From Kribbella sandramycini (GTDB taxonomy: Bacteria; Actinomycetota; Actinomycetes; Propionibacteriales; Kribbellaceae): DNA of 64,000 bases. The DNA is taken from NCBI RefSeq assembly GCF_013131805.1, contig NZ_JABJRC010000003.1:248001-312000 (forward strand). Reading direction: 5' to 3'. Position numbers and translations under genes: made by a program. The notes under the pieces were generated by a model. The model saw only the letters and a program-made list of their open reading frames with translations. It ran no database searches and was not told the DNA's origin. Each line of letters begins with the position of its first letter. Position 1 is the stretch's first letter. Below, piece after piece: positions 27,823 to 36,209 of the stretch.

Positions 27823-29481
27823 TCAGGACTCCTGCATCGGAACCCGCACCCCGCGCTCGGCGGCGACCCGCTCGGCAATGTCGTACCCGGCGTCGACATG
27901 GCGGATCACGCCCATGGCCGGATCGTTGGTGAGCACCCGCTCCAGTTTCTGCCGGGCGAGATCGGTGCCATCGGCAACCGACACCTGGCCGGCATGGATG
28001 GACCGGCCGATGCCGACGCCGCCGCCGTGGTGGATCGACACCCACGACGCGCCCGACGACACGTTCACCATCGCGTTCAGCAACGGCCAGTCCGCGATCG
28101 CGTCCGAGCCGTCGAGCATTCCTTCGGTCTCGCGGTACGGCGAGGCCACACTGCCGGTGTCCAGGTGGTCCCGGCCGATCACGATCGGCGCCTCGAGCTC
28201 ACCCGAGGCGACCATGTCGTTGAACCGGACGCCGGCCTTGTCCCGCTCACCTTGACCGAGCCAGCAGATCCGGGCCGGCAGGCCCTGGAACGCGACCCGC
28301 TCACCGGCCATCTTGATCCACCGGGTCAGGTGCTCGTCGTCCGGGAACAGGTCGAGGATCGCCTGGTCGGTCTTGGCGATATCGGCCGGGTTCCCCGACA
28401 GCGCGGCCCAGCGGAACGGGCCCTTGCCCTCGCAGAACAGCGGCCGGATGTACGCCGGCACGAACCCGGGGAACTCGAACGCCCGCGCGTACCCGGCCTT
28501 ACGGGCCTCGTCGCGGATCGAGTTGCCGTAGTCGAACACCTCGGCGCCGGCGTCCTGGAACCCGACCATCGCCTCGACGTGCCGGGCCATCGACTCCTGC
28601 GCCCGCTCGGTGAAGCCCTTCGGGTCCTTCTCGCGCGCCGTCACCCAGTCGTCGAACTCGACGCCGACCGGGAGGTACATCAGCGGGTCGTGCGCCGACG
28701 TCTGGTCGGTGACGATGTCGATCGGCGCGCCACGCTGCAGCAGGTCCGGAACGATCGTGGCGGCGTTGCCGAGGACGCCGATCGACAGCGGACGGCGGGC
28801 CTGCTTCGCCTCCTCCGCGAGCCGCAGCGCCTCGTCCACCGAACCGGCCCGGACGTCGAGGTAGCGATGCTCGATCCGGCGATCGATCCGGGTGGAGTCG
28901 ACGTCGATGCAGATCGCGACGCCGTCGTTCATCGTGACGGCCAGCGGCTGCGCGCCGCCCATGCCGCCGAGGCCGGCGGTCAGCGTGATCGTGCCGGCCA
29001 GCGAGCCGCCGAACTTCTTCGCGGCGACCGCGGCGAACGTCTCGTACGTGCCCTGCAGGATGCCCTGGGTGCCGATGTAGATCCAGGAGCCGGCCGTCAT
29101 CTGGCCGTACATGGTCAGCCCGAGCGCCTCCAGGCGGCGGAACTCCTCCCAGGTTGCCCAGTCGCCGACCAGGTTCGAGTTCGCGATCAGCACCCGCGGG
29201 GCCCACTCGTGCGTCTGCATGACCCCGACCGGGCGGCCGGACTGGACCAGCATGGTCTCGTCGGCCTTCAGGTTCGTCAGCGTCCGGACCATCGCGTCGA
29301 ACGAGTTCCAGTCCCGCGCGGCCTTACCGGAACCGCCGTACACAACCAACTCGTCGGGGTGCTCCGCGACCTCGGGGTCGAGGTTGTTCTGCAGCATCCG
29401 CAGCGCGGCTTCCTGCTGCCAGCCTTGCGCGGTCAGCGTCGTACCGCGAGGGGCGCGCACGGGACGGGGTCCGGAGGACAT
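27823..29481 (-). CDS. hutU: Urocanate hydratase
   Basis: 552 residues, normal for urocanase, which converts urocanate to imidazolonepropanoate with tightly bound NAD. The NAD-binding YGG is at 48-50 ([14 protein letters not shown]). C406 in [13 protein letters not shown] corresponds to the catalytic-region Cys known from Pseudomonas, and [13 protein letters not shown] and [10 protein letters not shown] are family signatures. The ATG at 29481 has GAAGGGA upstream; the longer frame to 29628 runs antisense to no domain and is rejected. It begins 13 nt after the hutH stop, so hutH-hutU form an operon. Confidence 0.97.
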   Translation of the reverse strand: MSSGPRPVRAPRGTTLTAQGWQQEAALRMLQNNLDPEVAEHPDELVVYGGSGKAARDWNSFDAMVRTLTNLKADETMLVQSGRPVGVMQTHEWAPRVLIANSNLVGDWATWEEFRRLEALGLTMYGQMTAGSWIYIGTQGILQGTYETFAAVAAKKFGGSLAGTITLTAGLGGMGGAQPLAVTMNDGVAICIDVDSTRIDRRIEHRYLDVRAGSVDEALRLAEEAKQARRPLSIGVLGNAATIVPDLLQRGAPIDIVTDQTSAHDPLMYLPVGVEFDDWVTAREKDPKGFTERAQESMARHVEAMVGFQDAGAEVFDYGNSIRDEARKAGYARAFEFPGFVPAYIRPLFCEGKGPFRWAALSGNPADIAKTDQAILDLFPDDEHLTRWIKMAGERVAFQGLPARICWLGQGERDKAGVRFNDMVASGELEAPIVIGRDHLDTGSVASPYRETEGMLDGSDAIADWPLLNAMVNVSSGASWVSIHHGGGVGIGRSIHAGQVSVADGTDLARQKLERVLTNDPAMGVIRHVDAGYDIAERVAAERGVRVPMQES

Positions 29482-29494
29482 GGGGTGATCCCTT

Positions 29495-31045
29495 CTAGAG
29501 GAGCGGGCCGGTGACGGCCTCGGCAGTGTGCAGATAGGTGCCGTTGGCAACCAGACGGACCGAGTGCTCGATCTCCGGCGCCAGGTGGCGGTCGGTCCCC
29601 GGGCCCTCGACGTACGTCCGGAGGGCATTCCGGACGGCCGCGGTGGCCGGGGACGGGGTCAGCGGGGCGCGCAGGTCGAGCGCCCGCGCGGCGGTCAGGA
29701 TCTCGATCGCGAGCACGCGCTGCAGCCCGTCGATCGCCTTACGGAGCTTGCGCGCGGCGGACCAGCCCATCGAGACGTGGTCCTCCTGCATCGCACTGCT
29801 CGGGATCGAGTCGACGCTGGCCGGGACGGCGAGGCGCTTCAGCTCGGAGACGATCGCGGCCTGCGTGTACTGGGCGATCATGTGGCCGGAGTCGACGCCG
29901 GGATCGTCGGCCAGGAAGGCGTTCAGGCCGTGGTTGCGGGCGACGTCCAGGAAGCGGTCGGTCCGGCGTTCGCTGATACTGGCCAGATCCGCGACGGCGA
30001 TCGCGAGGAAGTCGAGGACGTAGCCGACCGGGGCGCCGTGGAAGTTGCCGTTGGACTCGACGCGGCCGTCCGGGAGGACGACGGGGTTGTCGATCGCCGA
30101 CGCGAGCTCACGCTCGGCAACAGTCGCCGCATGCGCCGCCGTGTCGCGCACAGCCCCGTGAACCTGCGGCGAGCACCGGAGCGAGTAGGCGTCCTGGACC
30201 CGGTTGCAGTCCGGCCCGCGATGGCTGGCGACGACGCCGCTGTCGGTGAGGATCGTGCGCAGGTTGGCGGCCGACAGGCCTTGCCCGACCTGCGGCCGGA
30301 GCGCGTGCAGCTCGGCGGCGAAGACGCGATCGGTGGCGAGCTGCCCCTCGACGCTCATCGCCGCGGCGATATCAGCCGTCTTCACCAGCCGATCAAGATC
30401 AGCCAGCGCCAGCACCAACATGCCGAGCATGCCGTCGGTGCCGTTGATCAGCGCCAGGCCTTCCTTCTCGGCCAGTACGACGGGCGTCAGTCCATTGGCC
30501 TGCAGCGCTTCGCCGGCGTCCCGAAGGTTGCCGTCGGCATCGCGGACCTGACCTTCGCCCATCACCGCGAGGGCAACATGTGACAGCGGTGCGAGGTCGC
30601 CGGAGCAGCCGAGGCTGCCGTACTCGTGAACGACGGGCGTGAGCTTGGCGTTGAGCAGACCGGCGTACGCCTGTGCGGTCTCGACCTTGACCCCGGTCCG
30701 GCCGGTCGCGAGGGTGGAGAGCCGGAGCAGGGCCAGCGCGCGGACGACCTCGGTCTCGACCTCGGCCCCCGACCCGGCCGCGTGCGACCGGACCAGACTG
30801 CGCTGCAGTTGCGCGCGCAGCTCCGGCGCGATGTGCCGGGTCGCCAGCGCGCCGAAGCCGGTCGAGACGCCGTAGTGCGGGGTGTCCGCGTGCGCCAGCG
30901 CCTCGATCGCAGCGCGCGACTTCGCGATCTCCTCGAGCGCCTGGTCGCTGATCCGGACCTGCGCCCCGTGCCGCGCCACCGCGACGACCTCGGCCGCGCT
31001 CAACGGCCCCACTCCAACAATCACCGTGCTGCTGCTCTGCTCCAC
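29495..31045 (-). CDS. hutH: Histidine ammonia-lyase
   Basis: 516 residues. Deaminates L-histidine to urocanate, the first step of the hut pathway. The MIO-forming triad reads Cys-Ser-Gly (147-149, [16 protein letters not shown]) rather than Ala-Ser-Gly, a variant that retains the key Ser. YGVSTGFG (about 58-65) and [14 protein letters not shown] are hallmark motifs. The GTG at 31045 is chosen from the domain start and AGGAGG 12 nt upstream, which is rather distant. The longer frame up to 31573 runs through intergenic repeats and is not real. An 18-bp perfect palindrome at 31099-31116 lies just upstream and is the likely operator. Confidence 0.95.
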   Translation of the reverse strand: MEQSSSTVIVGVGPLSAAEVVAVARHGAQVRISDQALEEIAKSRAAIEALAHADTPHYGVSTGFGALATRHIAPELRAQLQRSLVRSHAAGSGAEVETEVVRALALLRLSTLATGRTGVKVETAQAYAGLLNAKLTPVVHEYGSLGCSGDLAPLSHVALAVMGEGQVRDADGNLRDAGEALQANGLTPVVLAEKEGLALINGTDGMLGMLVLALADLDRLVKTADIAAAMSVEGQLATDRVFAAELHALRPQVGQGLSAANLRTILTDSGVVASHRGPDCNRVQDAYSLRCSPQVHGAVRDTAAHAATVAERELASAIDNPVVLPDGRVESNGNFHGAPVGYVLDFLAIAVADLASISERRTDRFLDVARNHGLNAFLADDPGVDSGHMIAQYTQAAIVSELKRLAVPASVDSIPSSAMQEDHVSMGWSAARKLRKAIDGLQRVLAIEILTAARALDLRAPLTPSPATAAVRNALRTYVEGPGTDRHLAPEIEHSVRLVANGTYLHTAEAVTGPLL

Positions 31046-31098
31046 CCGATCATTGGACCTCCTGCCGACAGGTCTGGTAAGCCGATGACACGCCGATT

Positions 31099-31116
31099 CT
31101 GTCTCGGATCCGAGAC
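31099..31116. promoter_or_regulatory. Candidate IclR-type operator upstream of hutH
   Basis: TGTCTCGGATCCGAGACA is an 18-bp perfect palindrome 54 nt ahead of the hutH start. A close variant lies upstream of the second lyase-family gene (39545-39562), and a half site lies just before the iclR start (32440-32457). Confidence 0.7.
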
Positions 31117-31140
31117 ATCCCCACCCCGACCTCCCTCCAC

Positions 31141-31330
31141 CCGCTTGCTGGGCCACCCCACCAACTTGCTGGGTCAGCCCACCAACTTGCTGGGTCAGCC
31201 CAGCAGCCGGTGGGTGGGCCCAGGAGCCGGTGGGTGGGCCAGCTGCAGGCGGCTGGCCCACCCACCGCACGCCGGGCCCACCCAGCAAACGCCCACGCGC
31301 TCTGCCGGGCCCGCCCAGGAAAATGGGAGG
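31141..31330. repeat. Intergenic repeat cluster between hutH and GNAT
   Basis: The 317-bp divergent region 31046-31362 has no gene. It holds two exact 21-bp tandem units (31160-31180, 31181-31201; ACCAACTTGCTGGGTCAGCCC), two 20-bp units differing by one base (31201-31220, 31221-31240; ...AGCCGGTGGGTGGGCC), and inverted partners of the same words (GGCCCACCCACC near 31253, GGGCCCACCCAGCAAA near 31274). It can fold into a large stem-loop. Related modules occur at about 41.1 and 55.7 kb. Confidence 0.8.
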
Positions 31331-31362
31331 GGCGCGACCTGCGCGCGGACTAGGGTCGGTGC

Positions 31363-32259
31363 ATGGTGTTCGAGATCCGGACGGCGGAGCCCGCGGACGC
31401 GGCCGGGATCGCCGGGGTATGGGCGGCCGCGATGCCGTATCTGGTGCAGACCGCGCGCGCGATCGAGGCCGGGCTGCGGACCAACCCGAACCGCGTGGTG
31501 CTGATCGCCGAGGCCGGCTCCGAGATCGTCGGCTACGGGAACGTGTATCTGCCGGAGCCGGGCGAGGAGTCACCGCGGATCCGGATCACCGTGCTCGTGT
31601 CCCCGGCGTACCGGCGGCAGGGCATCGGCTCGGCGCTCGCCGACCGGATCGAAGCGGCGGCCGCCGCCGCGGGCGCCGCGTCGCTGCTGATCGTGGTGTC
31701 GGACGACGAGCCGTCGCGGCAGTTCAGCGCGGCCCGCGGCTACACGCTCGGCCGCGAGTTGAGCCATTCGGCCGCTGAGCTGAGCGGCGTACCGGATGCA
31801 CCGCCGGTGCCGGCCGGGCTGCGGGTGGCCGATTTCGACGCTGTCGAGCCGCATGCGATCTGGGCGGCGCTGGCCGCGACCGCGGACGACGACCCGAGCG
31901 GGCTGTCCGACGCGCCGCCGTACGAGGACTGGCTCGCCAGCGAGTGGGAGCACCCGGAGCTGCGTCGCGACCTGAGCATCGCCGTCCTGGAGGGTGACGC
32001 CGTACTCGCCTTCACGACCACCACGGCCGACCCGGAGCGCCGGGTGACTTGGTCGGCGTCCACCGGGAGCATCCCGGCGGCGCGCGGGCGGGGGCTCGCG
32101 AAGCTGGTCAAGGCGGTCGCGCTGGGCCGGGCGCGGGACGCCGGACTGCTGACGGCGTTCACCGGGAACGACGCGAACAACAAGCCGATGCTCGCGGTGA
32201 ACGAGTGGCTCGGGTACCGCATCGCGGGTAAGGCGTGGACGGCGGAGAAGACCCTGTGA
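31363..32259 (+). CDS. Tandem double-GNAT acetyltransferase
   Basis: 298 residues with two GNAT-like halves. The first has ITVLVSPAYRRQGIGSALADRIE (full acetyl-CoA loop RRQGIG) and the second ends in TGSIPAARGRGLAKLVKAVALGRARDAG...TGNDANNKPMLAVNEWLGYR. This two-domain arrangement resembles mycothiol synthase-like and related actinobacterial proteins; the substrate is unknown. Its stop overlaps the start of the small membrane protein gene (GTGA). It is transcribed divergently from hutH across the repeat-rich region. Confidence 0.85.
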   Translation: MVFEIRTAEPADAAGIAGVWAAAMPYLVQTARAIEAGLRTNPNRVVLIAEAGSEIVGYGNVYLPEPGEESPRIRITVLVSPAYRRQGIGSALADRIEAAAAAAGAASLLIVVSDDEPSRQFSAARGYTLGRELSHSAAELSGVPDAPPVPAGLRVADFDAVEPHAIWAALAATADDDPSGLSDAPPYEDWLASEWEHPELRRDLSIAVLEGDAVLAFTTTTADPERRVTWSASTGSIPAARGRGLAKLVKAVALGRARDAGLLTAFTGNDANNKPMLAVNEWLGYRIAGKAWTAEKTL

Positions 32260-32453
32260 TCAGGCTGGTCTTGTCGCTGCTCTTCTTCCTCGGGCTCGCG
32301 CTCGCCGTCGGCTTTCTGGTCTCGGGGGACGACTACTTCGACTGGCCGGTTGCGGGCGGGCTGTTCGCGATCGCCGTCCTCGGTGAAGGGCTGCGCTGGT
32401 GGATCCGCCGACGGCCGGCGAAGAATTCGGCTCGCCAATCGTCCGGAATCTGA
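32256..32453 (+). CDS. Small two-helix membrane protein
   Basis: 65 residues from a GTG that overlaps the upstream GNAT stop. Two hydrophobic segments (about 1-22 and 32-50) are joined by DDYFDWPV, and the protein ends in a basic tail (RWWIRRRPAKNSARQSSGI). No family is recognised. The last codons run into the putative IclR operator half site, so it is probably the terminal gene of a GNAT-small protein operon. Confidence 0.65.
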   Translation: MIRLVLSLLFFLGLALAVGFLVSGDDYFDWPVAGGLFAIAVLGEGLRWWIRRRPAKNSARQSSGI

Positions 32454-32457
32454 GACA
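32440..32457. promoter_or_regulatory. Half-site of the IclR-type motif before the iclR start
   Basis: The right half TCTGAGACA matches the hutH and 39545 motifs; the left half (CGTCCGGAA) is degenerate. It ends 19 nt before the GTG of the regulator gene, which fits autoregulation. Confidence 0.45.
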
Positions 32458-32476
32458 TGGCGGTTACCCTGCCGTT

Positions 32477-33235
32477 GTGAGCGGCAACGTTCCCGCCTCG
32501 ACCCGCACCCTGCGGGTGCTGACTTTCCTGGCGACCCAACCCGGCCCGGTACCGATGGAGCGCATCGCCTCCGCGGTCGGACTGCCACGCTCCTCGACGT
32601 ACCACTTGCTGCGAGCAATGATCGACGAGGCCTTCGTCGTCCACCTCCCCGAGGAGAAGCGCTACACCCTCGGCGTCGCCGCCTTCGAGATCGGCTCCGC
32701 CTACCTCCGCCACGACCCCCTCGAACGCCTGGCCCGCCCCCTCCTCGCCCAACTGGTCGCCGAAATCGGCCAAACCGCCCACCTCGGCGTCCTGCACGGC
32801 CGCGAACTCGTCTACCTCCTCAAAGAACAACCCCCACGCCCCGTCACCCTCGTCACCGACGTCGGCGTCCGCCTCCCCGCCACCCTCACCGCCTCCGGCC
32901 GCGCCCTCCTCGCCGAACTCCCCCCGGCCCAGGTCCGCGCCCTCTTCCCCACCCCCGACTCCTTCGTCCGCCGCACCGACAAAGGCCCCGAGTCCCTCAC
33001 CCAACTCCGCCGCCTCCTAGCCGACGAAAAACGCCAGGGCTACGCCCTCGAAGAAGGCCACATCACCCCCGGCCTGACCTCCCTGGCCACCGCCGCCCTC
33101 GACCACGCCGGCCACCCCGCCGCCTCCATCTCCATCACCTTCCGCACCACCGCCCTGACCCCCGCCGACTACCCACCCCTGACCCACCGCCTCCGCCAAG
33201 CCGCCACTGCCCTCACCAGACGCCTCCACGGCTGA
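32477..33235 (+). CDS. IclR-family transcriptional regulator (possible hut regulator)
   Basis: 252 residues. N-terminal winged helix (STRTLRVLTFLATQPGPVPMERIASAVGLPRSSTYHLLRAMIDEAFVVHL), then the IclR effector domain with FEIGSAYLRHDPLE, LPATLTASGRALLAEL and the closing ITFRTTALTPADY. The GTG at 32477 gives a normal-length protein; the longer frame to 32399 overlaps the previous gene. Shared 18-bp motifs upstream of hutH, the lyase paralogue and this gene suggest that it controls them, perhaps in response to urocanate or another histidine catabolite (inference). After about codon 40 nearly every codon ends in C. Confidence 0.9.
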   Translation: MSGNVPASTRTLRVLTFLATQPGPVPMERIASAVGLPRSSTYHLLRAMIDEAFVVHLPEEKRYTLGVAAFEIGSAYLRHDPLERLARPLLAQLVAEIGQTAHLGVLHGRELVYLLKEQPPRPVTLVTDVGVRLPATLTASGRALLAELPPAQVRALFPTPDSFVRRTDKGPESLTQLRRLLADEKRQGYALEEGHITPGLTSLATAALDHAGHPAASISITFRTTALTPADYPPLTHRLRQAATALTRRLHG

Positions 33236-33269
33236 AGCACGACGGAAGGCCGCGTGCGATGCTGACTCG

Positions 33270-34178
33270 GTGGGCGAGCTGCTACCGATCGAGCTGAACC
33301 TGCCGTCTCCGCTCCAAGAGCTTCGAGACGACAGGCTGACTGCGGCAGGGCTCCGAGTACTGCTCAAGCGCGACGACCTCATTCACCCAGAGATCTCCGG
33401 CAACAAGTGGCGCAAGTTGAAGTACAACGTGGCCGCGGCCCGCGAGCAGGGTCAGGACACGCTTCTCACCTTCGGCGGCGCCTACTCCAATCACATCCGC
33501 GCAACCGCCGCGGTCGGCTATTACGGCGGATTCAAGACGATCGGCATCATCCGCGGCGAAGAGCACCTTCCCCTGAACGACTCCCTCGCGTACGCCGAAT
33601 CGCGCGGTATGCGGCTCACTTACCTCGACCGGACGACGTACCGCGCCAAGACCTCCGTCGCAGTGATCGACGACCTCCATCGACAGTTCGGGGACTTCTA
33701 TCTGTTGCCCGAAGGTGGCAGCAACACCAGAGCCGTCGAGGGATCCGCCGAACTGCCCGGTGAGATCACCGAACCCGTCGACGTACTGATTTGTGCAGTA
33801 GGCACCGGTGGAACCCTGGCAGGCGTCGCCGCCGGCCTCACACCACAGCAACACGCGATCGGCGTACCGGTCTTGAAAGCCGGCGCGTTCCTGGAGCAGG
33901 AGATCACCGGTCTCCAGCAGGCCGCGTACGGCGCCCGCACCGGCAGCTGGCACCTCGAATACGACTACCACTTCGGCGGTTACGCCAAGCGAACGCCAGA
34001 CCTCGACTCCTTCATCGAGGACTTCCGAACCAGACACGACCTACTGCTGGACTGGGTCTACGAAGCCAAGATGATGTACGCCCTCTTCGATCAGATCGAC
34101 CGCAAGGCCTTCCCGGCCGGTACGACGATCGTCGCCCTCATTGCCCAATCCACTCCAGTCGCCACTCCCCCGTGTTGA
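33270..34178 (+). CDS. D-cysteine desulfhydrase/ACC deaminase-family PLP protein with replaced C-terminus
   Basis: 302 residues from GTG. Fold-type II PLP enzyme: LLKRDDLIHPEISGNKWRKLKYN holds the PLP lysine (K46), FGGAYSNHIRATAA the substrate loop, and AVGTGGTLAGVAAGL the phosphate-binding loop. Family members convert D-cysteine or 1-aminocyclopropane-carboxylate to pyruvate or 2-oxobutyrate with ammonia. The normal ending (FPAGT-I-V-x-x-HTGG) is replaced after IVAL by IAQSTPVATPPC, because the frame runs 41 nt into the tail of a convergent pseudogene. The missing HTGG loop contacts the cofactor region, so activity may be lost. Confidence 0.8.
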   Translation: MGELLPIELNLPSPLQELRDDRLTAAGLRVLLKRDDLIHPEISGNKWRKLKYNVAAAREQGQDTLLTFGGAYSNHIRATAAVGYYGGFKTIGIIRGEEHLPLNDSLAYAESRGMRLTYLDRTTYRAKTSVAVIDDLHRQFGDFYLLPEGGSNTRAVEGSAELPGEITEPVDVLICAVGTGGTLAGVAAGLTPQQHAIGVPVLKAGAFLEQEITGLQQAAYGARTGSWHLEYDYHFGGYAKRTPDLDSFIEDFRTRHDLLLDWVYEAKMMYALFDQIDRKAFPAGTTIVALIAQSTPVATPPC

Positions 34179-34650
34179 CGTTGAACTCCTTGCCGAACCC
34201 CAGCCAGCGGCCGACCAACGCCCGCCCATGCGGACTGACAACCAGCTGCGCCGTCCCGTGGTAATCAGCTCCTCGGTAGTAGCCGCCGGACGACGTCCGC
34301 TCGCTCCAGGTCCCCGGATCTTGCTCCCCGCGCAGATCCTGCTGCCGGCCTGAGGAGTAGTAGGAGTACGTCGACAACCACTCGCCCGAGAGGTTCCCGG
34401 CCGCGGTGAGAACAGCGTCCGTTGCCCGAAAGTCCGGCAGATCGACCACCAGGTCGGCAACTGCGCACTGATACAACTCGGCCAGCCTGGAAAGCACTTC
34501 GAGCGACGGCGCATACCCCGTCGCCGACGGCCACTGCTCCCAGTACGAGAAGTTCTTGAACGTCTTCGGATCGTCAGGCCACCGCCGGTTCCACCCGTCC
34601 GCGGCATCCCGCTGACTCCAATCGCGAGCAATCCGGAACGTGGGGGCAGG
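34138..34650 (-). pseudogene. 5'-truncated XRE/helix-turn-helix-family regulator relic
   Basis: An open frame from a stop at 34651 down to 34138 encodes IARDWSQRDAADGWNRRW, KTFKNFSYWEQWPS, GYAPSLEVLSRLAELYQCAVADLV and about 100 further residues. This resembles actinobacterial helix-turn-helix proteins in which WSQ...AAD is the DNA-binding start. No ATG, GTG or TTG lies between the stop and this domain, so the N-terminus is missing. An internal GTG at 34497 could still make a 119-residue fragment (MLSRLAELYQ... to the end). Its 3' end overlaps the altered end of the convergent PLP gene. Confidence 0.65.
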
Positions 34651-34848
34651 TCAGGGCGGCAGGTGAGCAAGCAGCGTGACCAGTGCGTTGCTCCCCTGCC
34701 CTGTCGCGTTGTGGGCGGACGGACGGGTAGTGGTCGGGCCGGGCGGGGCGGTGGCGGCGGGGCCGGGGCGTGGGGACGGACTAGTACCCGTTGGTTGGGT
34801 CGGTTGCAGGTTGTTGCAGGTGGGTGGGCGGGGAGTGATGGGTAGGTT

Positions 34849-36078
34849 GTGGGGGTGGCTGCGGGCGAGGGGGGTGCGGAGCGGGCGGCTTCGTATGGGG
34901 AGGTTTTTGGGGTTGGGGAGTTTCGGTGGTTGTGGGGGGCTCAGCTGGGGTCTGTGGTGGGGGACCAGCTGGCTCGGGTTGCGTTGGCGGTTTTGGTCTT
35001 TGAGCGGACCGGGTCGGCTCGGTGGGCGGCGGTCAGTTATGCGTTGACGTTCTTGCCGGATGTGGTGGGCGGGCCGTTGTTGTCGGGGTTGGCGGATCGG
35101 TATCCGCGGCGGCGGGTGATGATCTGGTGCGACGTAGGGCGGGCGGGGCTGGTTGCGGGGATGGCGGTGCCGGGGGCGCCGTTGTGGGTGCTGGGGGTTT
35201 TGCTGGTGCTGGTGCAGTTGCTGGCTTCGCCGTTTCAGGCGGCGCGGGCGGCGTTGTTGCCGGCGATCTTGAGTGGAGACAAGTATGTGTTGGCCAGCTC
35301 GGTGTCGAATATCACCGCGCAGGCCGCGCAGCTGGCCGGGTTCGTGACTGGCGGAACGTTGGTGGCGGCGTTCGGGGCCCACAACGCCTTGCTGGCCGAC
35401 GCGGTGACGTTCGGGTTGTCGGCAGCCTTTCTGTGGTTGGGGGTTCGAGAGCGACCGTTGCCGACAGCAACTGAAGTCAGGCCGGGATGGTGGGCTTCGG
35501 TTTCGGCGGGGGCGCGGTTGGTGTGGGGTGATCGGCGGCTGCGGTATTTGGTCGCGATGGCTTGTGTGGCGGGGTTCTACGTGAGCATCGAGGGCTTGGC
35601 CGCGCCGTACGCCGCCTCGATCGGCGGCGGGCCGGCGGCCGTCGGGCTGTTACTGGCTGCGAATCCAGCCGGCCAGATGGTCGGGATGATCCTGCTCGCC
35701 CGGACGCCGCCCGCCCGGCGGCTCACGTTGATGGGGCCGCTCGCGGTCGGGTCGTGTCTGCCGTTGATCGGATGCGTCACGCAGCCGGGGCTGTGGGTGA
35801 CGGTCGGGTTGTGGCTGGTGTCCGGGCTGTGCGCGTCGTACCAGCTGGCCGCGAGCGCGGCGTTCGTGCTGGGGGTGCCCGACGATCAGCGCGGCCAGGC
35901 GTTCGGCCTCGCCCGGACGGCGCTGATCGTCTCGCAGGGCATTGGTGTGCTGGCCGCTGGTACGGCGGCCGATCGGTGGGCGCCACCGATGGTCGTGGCG
36001 GCGGTTGGGGGCATCGGCGTCCTGGTCGCGGCGGGCGCGGCGTACGGGTACGCGAACGCGACGCGGCGACTCGCCTGA
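34849..36078 (+). CDS. Major facilitator superfamily transporter
   Basis: About 409 residues with some 10-12 hydrophobic segments. Opening FRWLWGAQLGSVVGDQLARVALAVLVFERTGSARWAAVSYALTFLPDVVGGPLLSGLADRYPRRRVMI carries the MFS motif A (GxLADRxxRRxV) near 80-92. It resembles the drug/efflux (MFS_3, enterobactin-exporter-like) group; the substrate is unknown. The start is uncertain: GTG at 34849 or 34855. The upstream 34654-34848 stretch is G-rich low-complexity DNA with no gene seen, and the first 200 codons favour G-ending codons. Confidence 0.88.
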   Translation: MGVAAGEGGAERAASYGEVFGVGEFRWLWGAQLGSVVGDQLARVALAVLVFERTGSARWAAVSYALTFLPDVVGGPLLSGLADRYPRRRVMIWCDVGRAGLVAGMAVPGAPLWVLGVLLVLVQLLASPFQAARAALLPAILSGDKYVLASSVSNITAQAAQLAGFVTGGTLVAAFGAHNALLADAVTFGLSAAFLWLGVRERPLPTATEVRPGWWASVSAGARLVWGDRRLRYLVAMACVAGFYVSIEGLAAPYAASIGGGPAAVGLLLAANPAGQMVGMILLARTPPARRLTLMGPLAVGSCLPLIGCVTQPGLWVTVGLWLVSGLCASYQLAASAAFVLGVPDDQRGQAFGLARTALIVSQGIGVLAAGTAADRWAPPMVVAAVGGIGVLVAAGAAYGYANATRRLA

Positions 36079-36209
36079 GTGGGTCACCAGTCGTTGTTCA
36101 TGGCGAGGCCTCCTCTCGCTGTCTCGCGCGCGGCGAACCAGCCATGACATTGCGTGAATGTCCCGGCTACTCTGGGAAAGAGACCGACTGTGAGGCGGGG
36201 GTCTTTTTC

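Noticed and set aside
31046..31573. N-terminal extension of hutH
   Set aside because: The frame is open but runs through the operator palindrome and the intergenic repeats, and the protein family starts near the chosen GTG.
34654..34848. Possible gene fragment before the MFS transporter
   Set aside because: Open frames exist on both strands but only because of G-rich low complexity; no start, ribosome-binding site or domain was found.
36103..36209. c-di-GMP riboswitch ahead of the diguanylate cyclase
   Set aside because: No conserved GEMM-type core could be found; only a short hairpin is visible.
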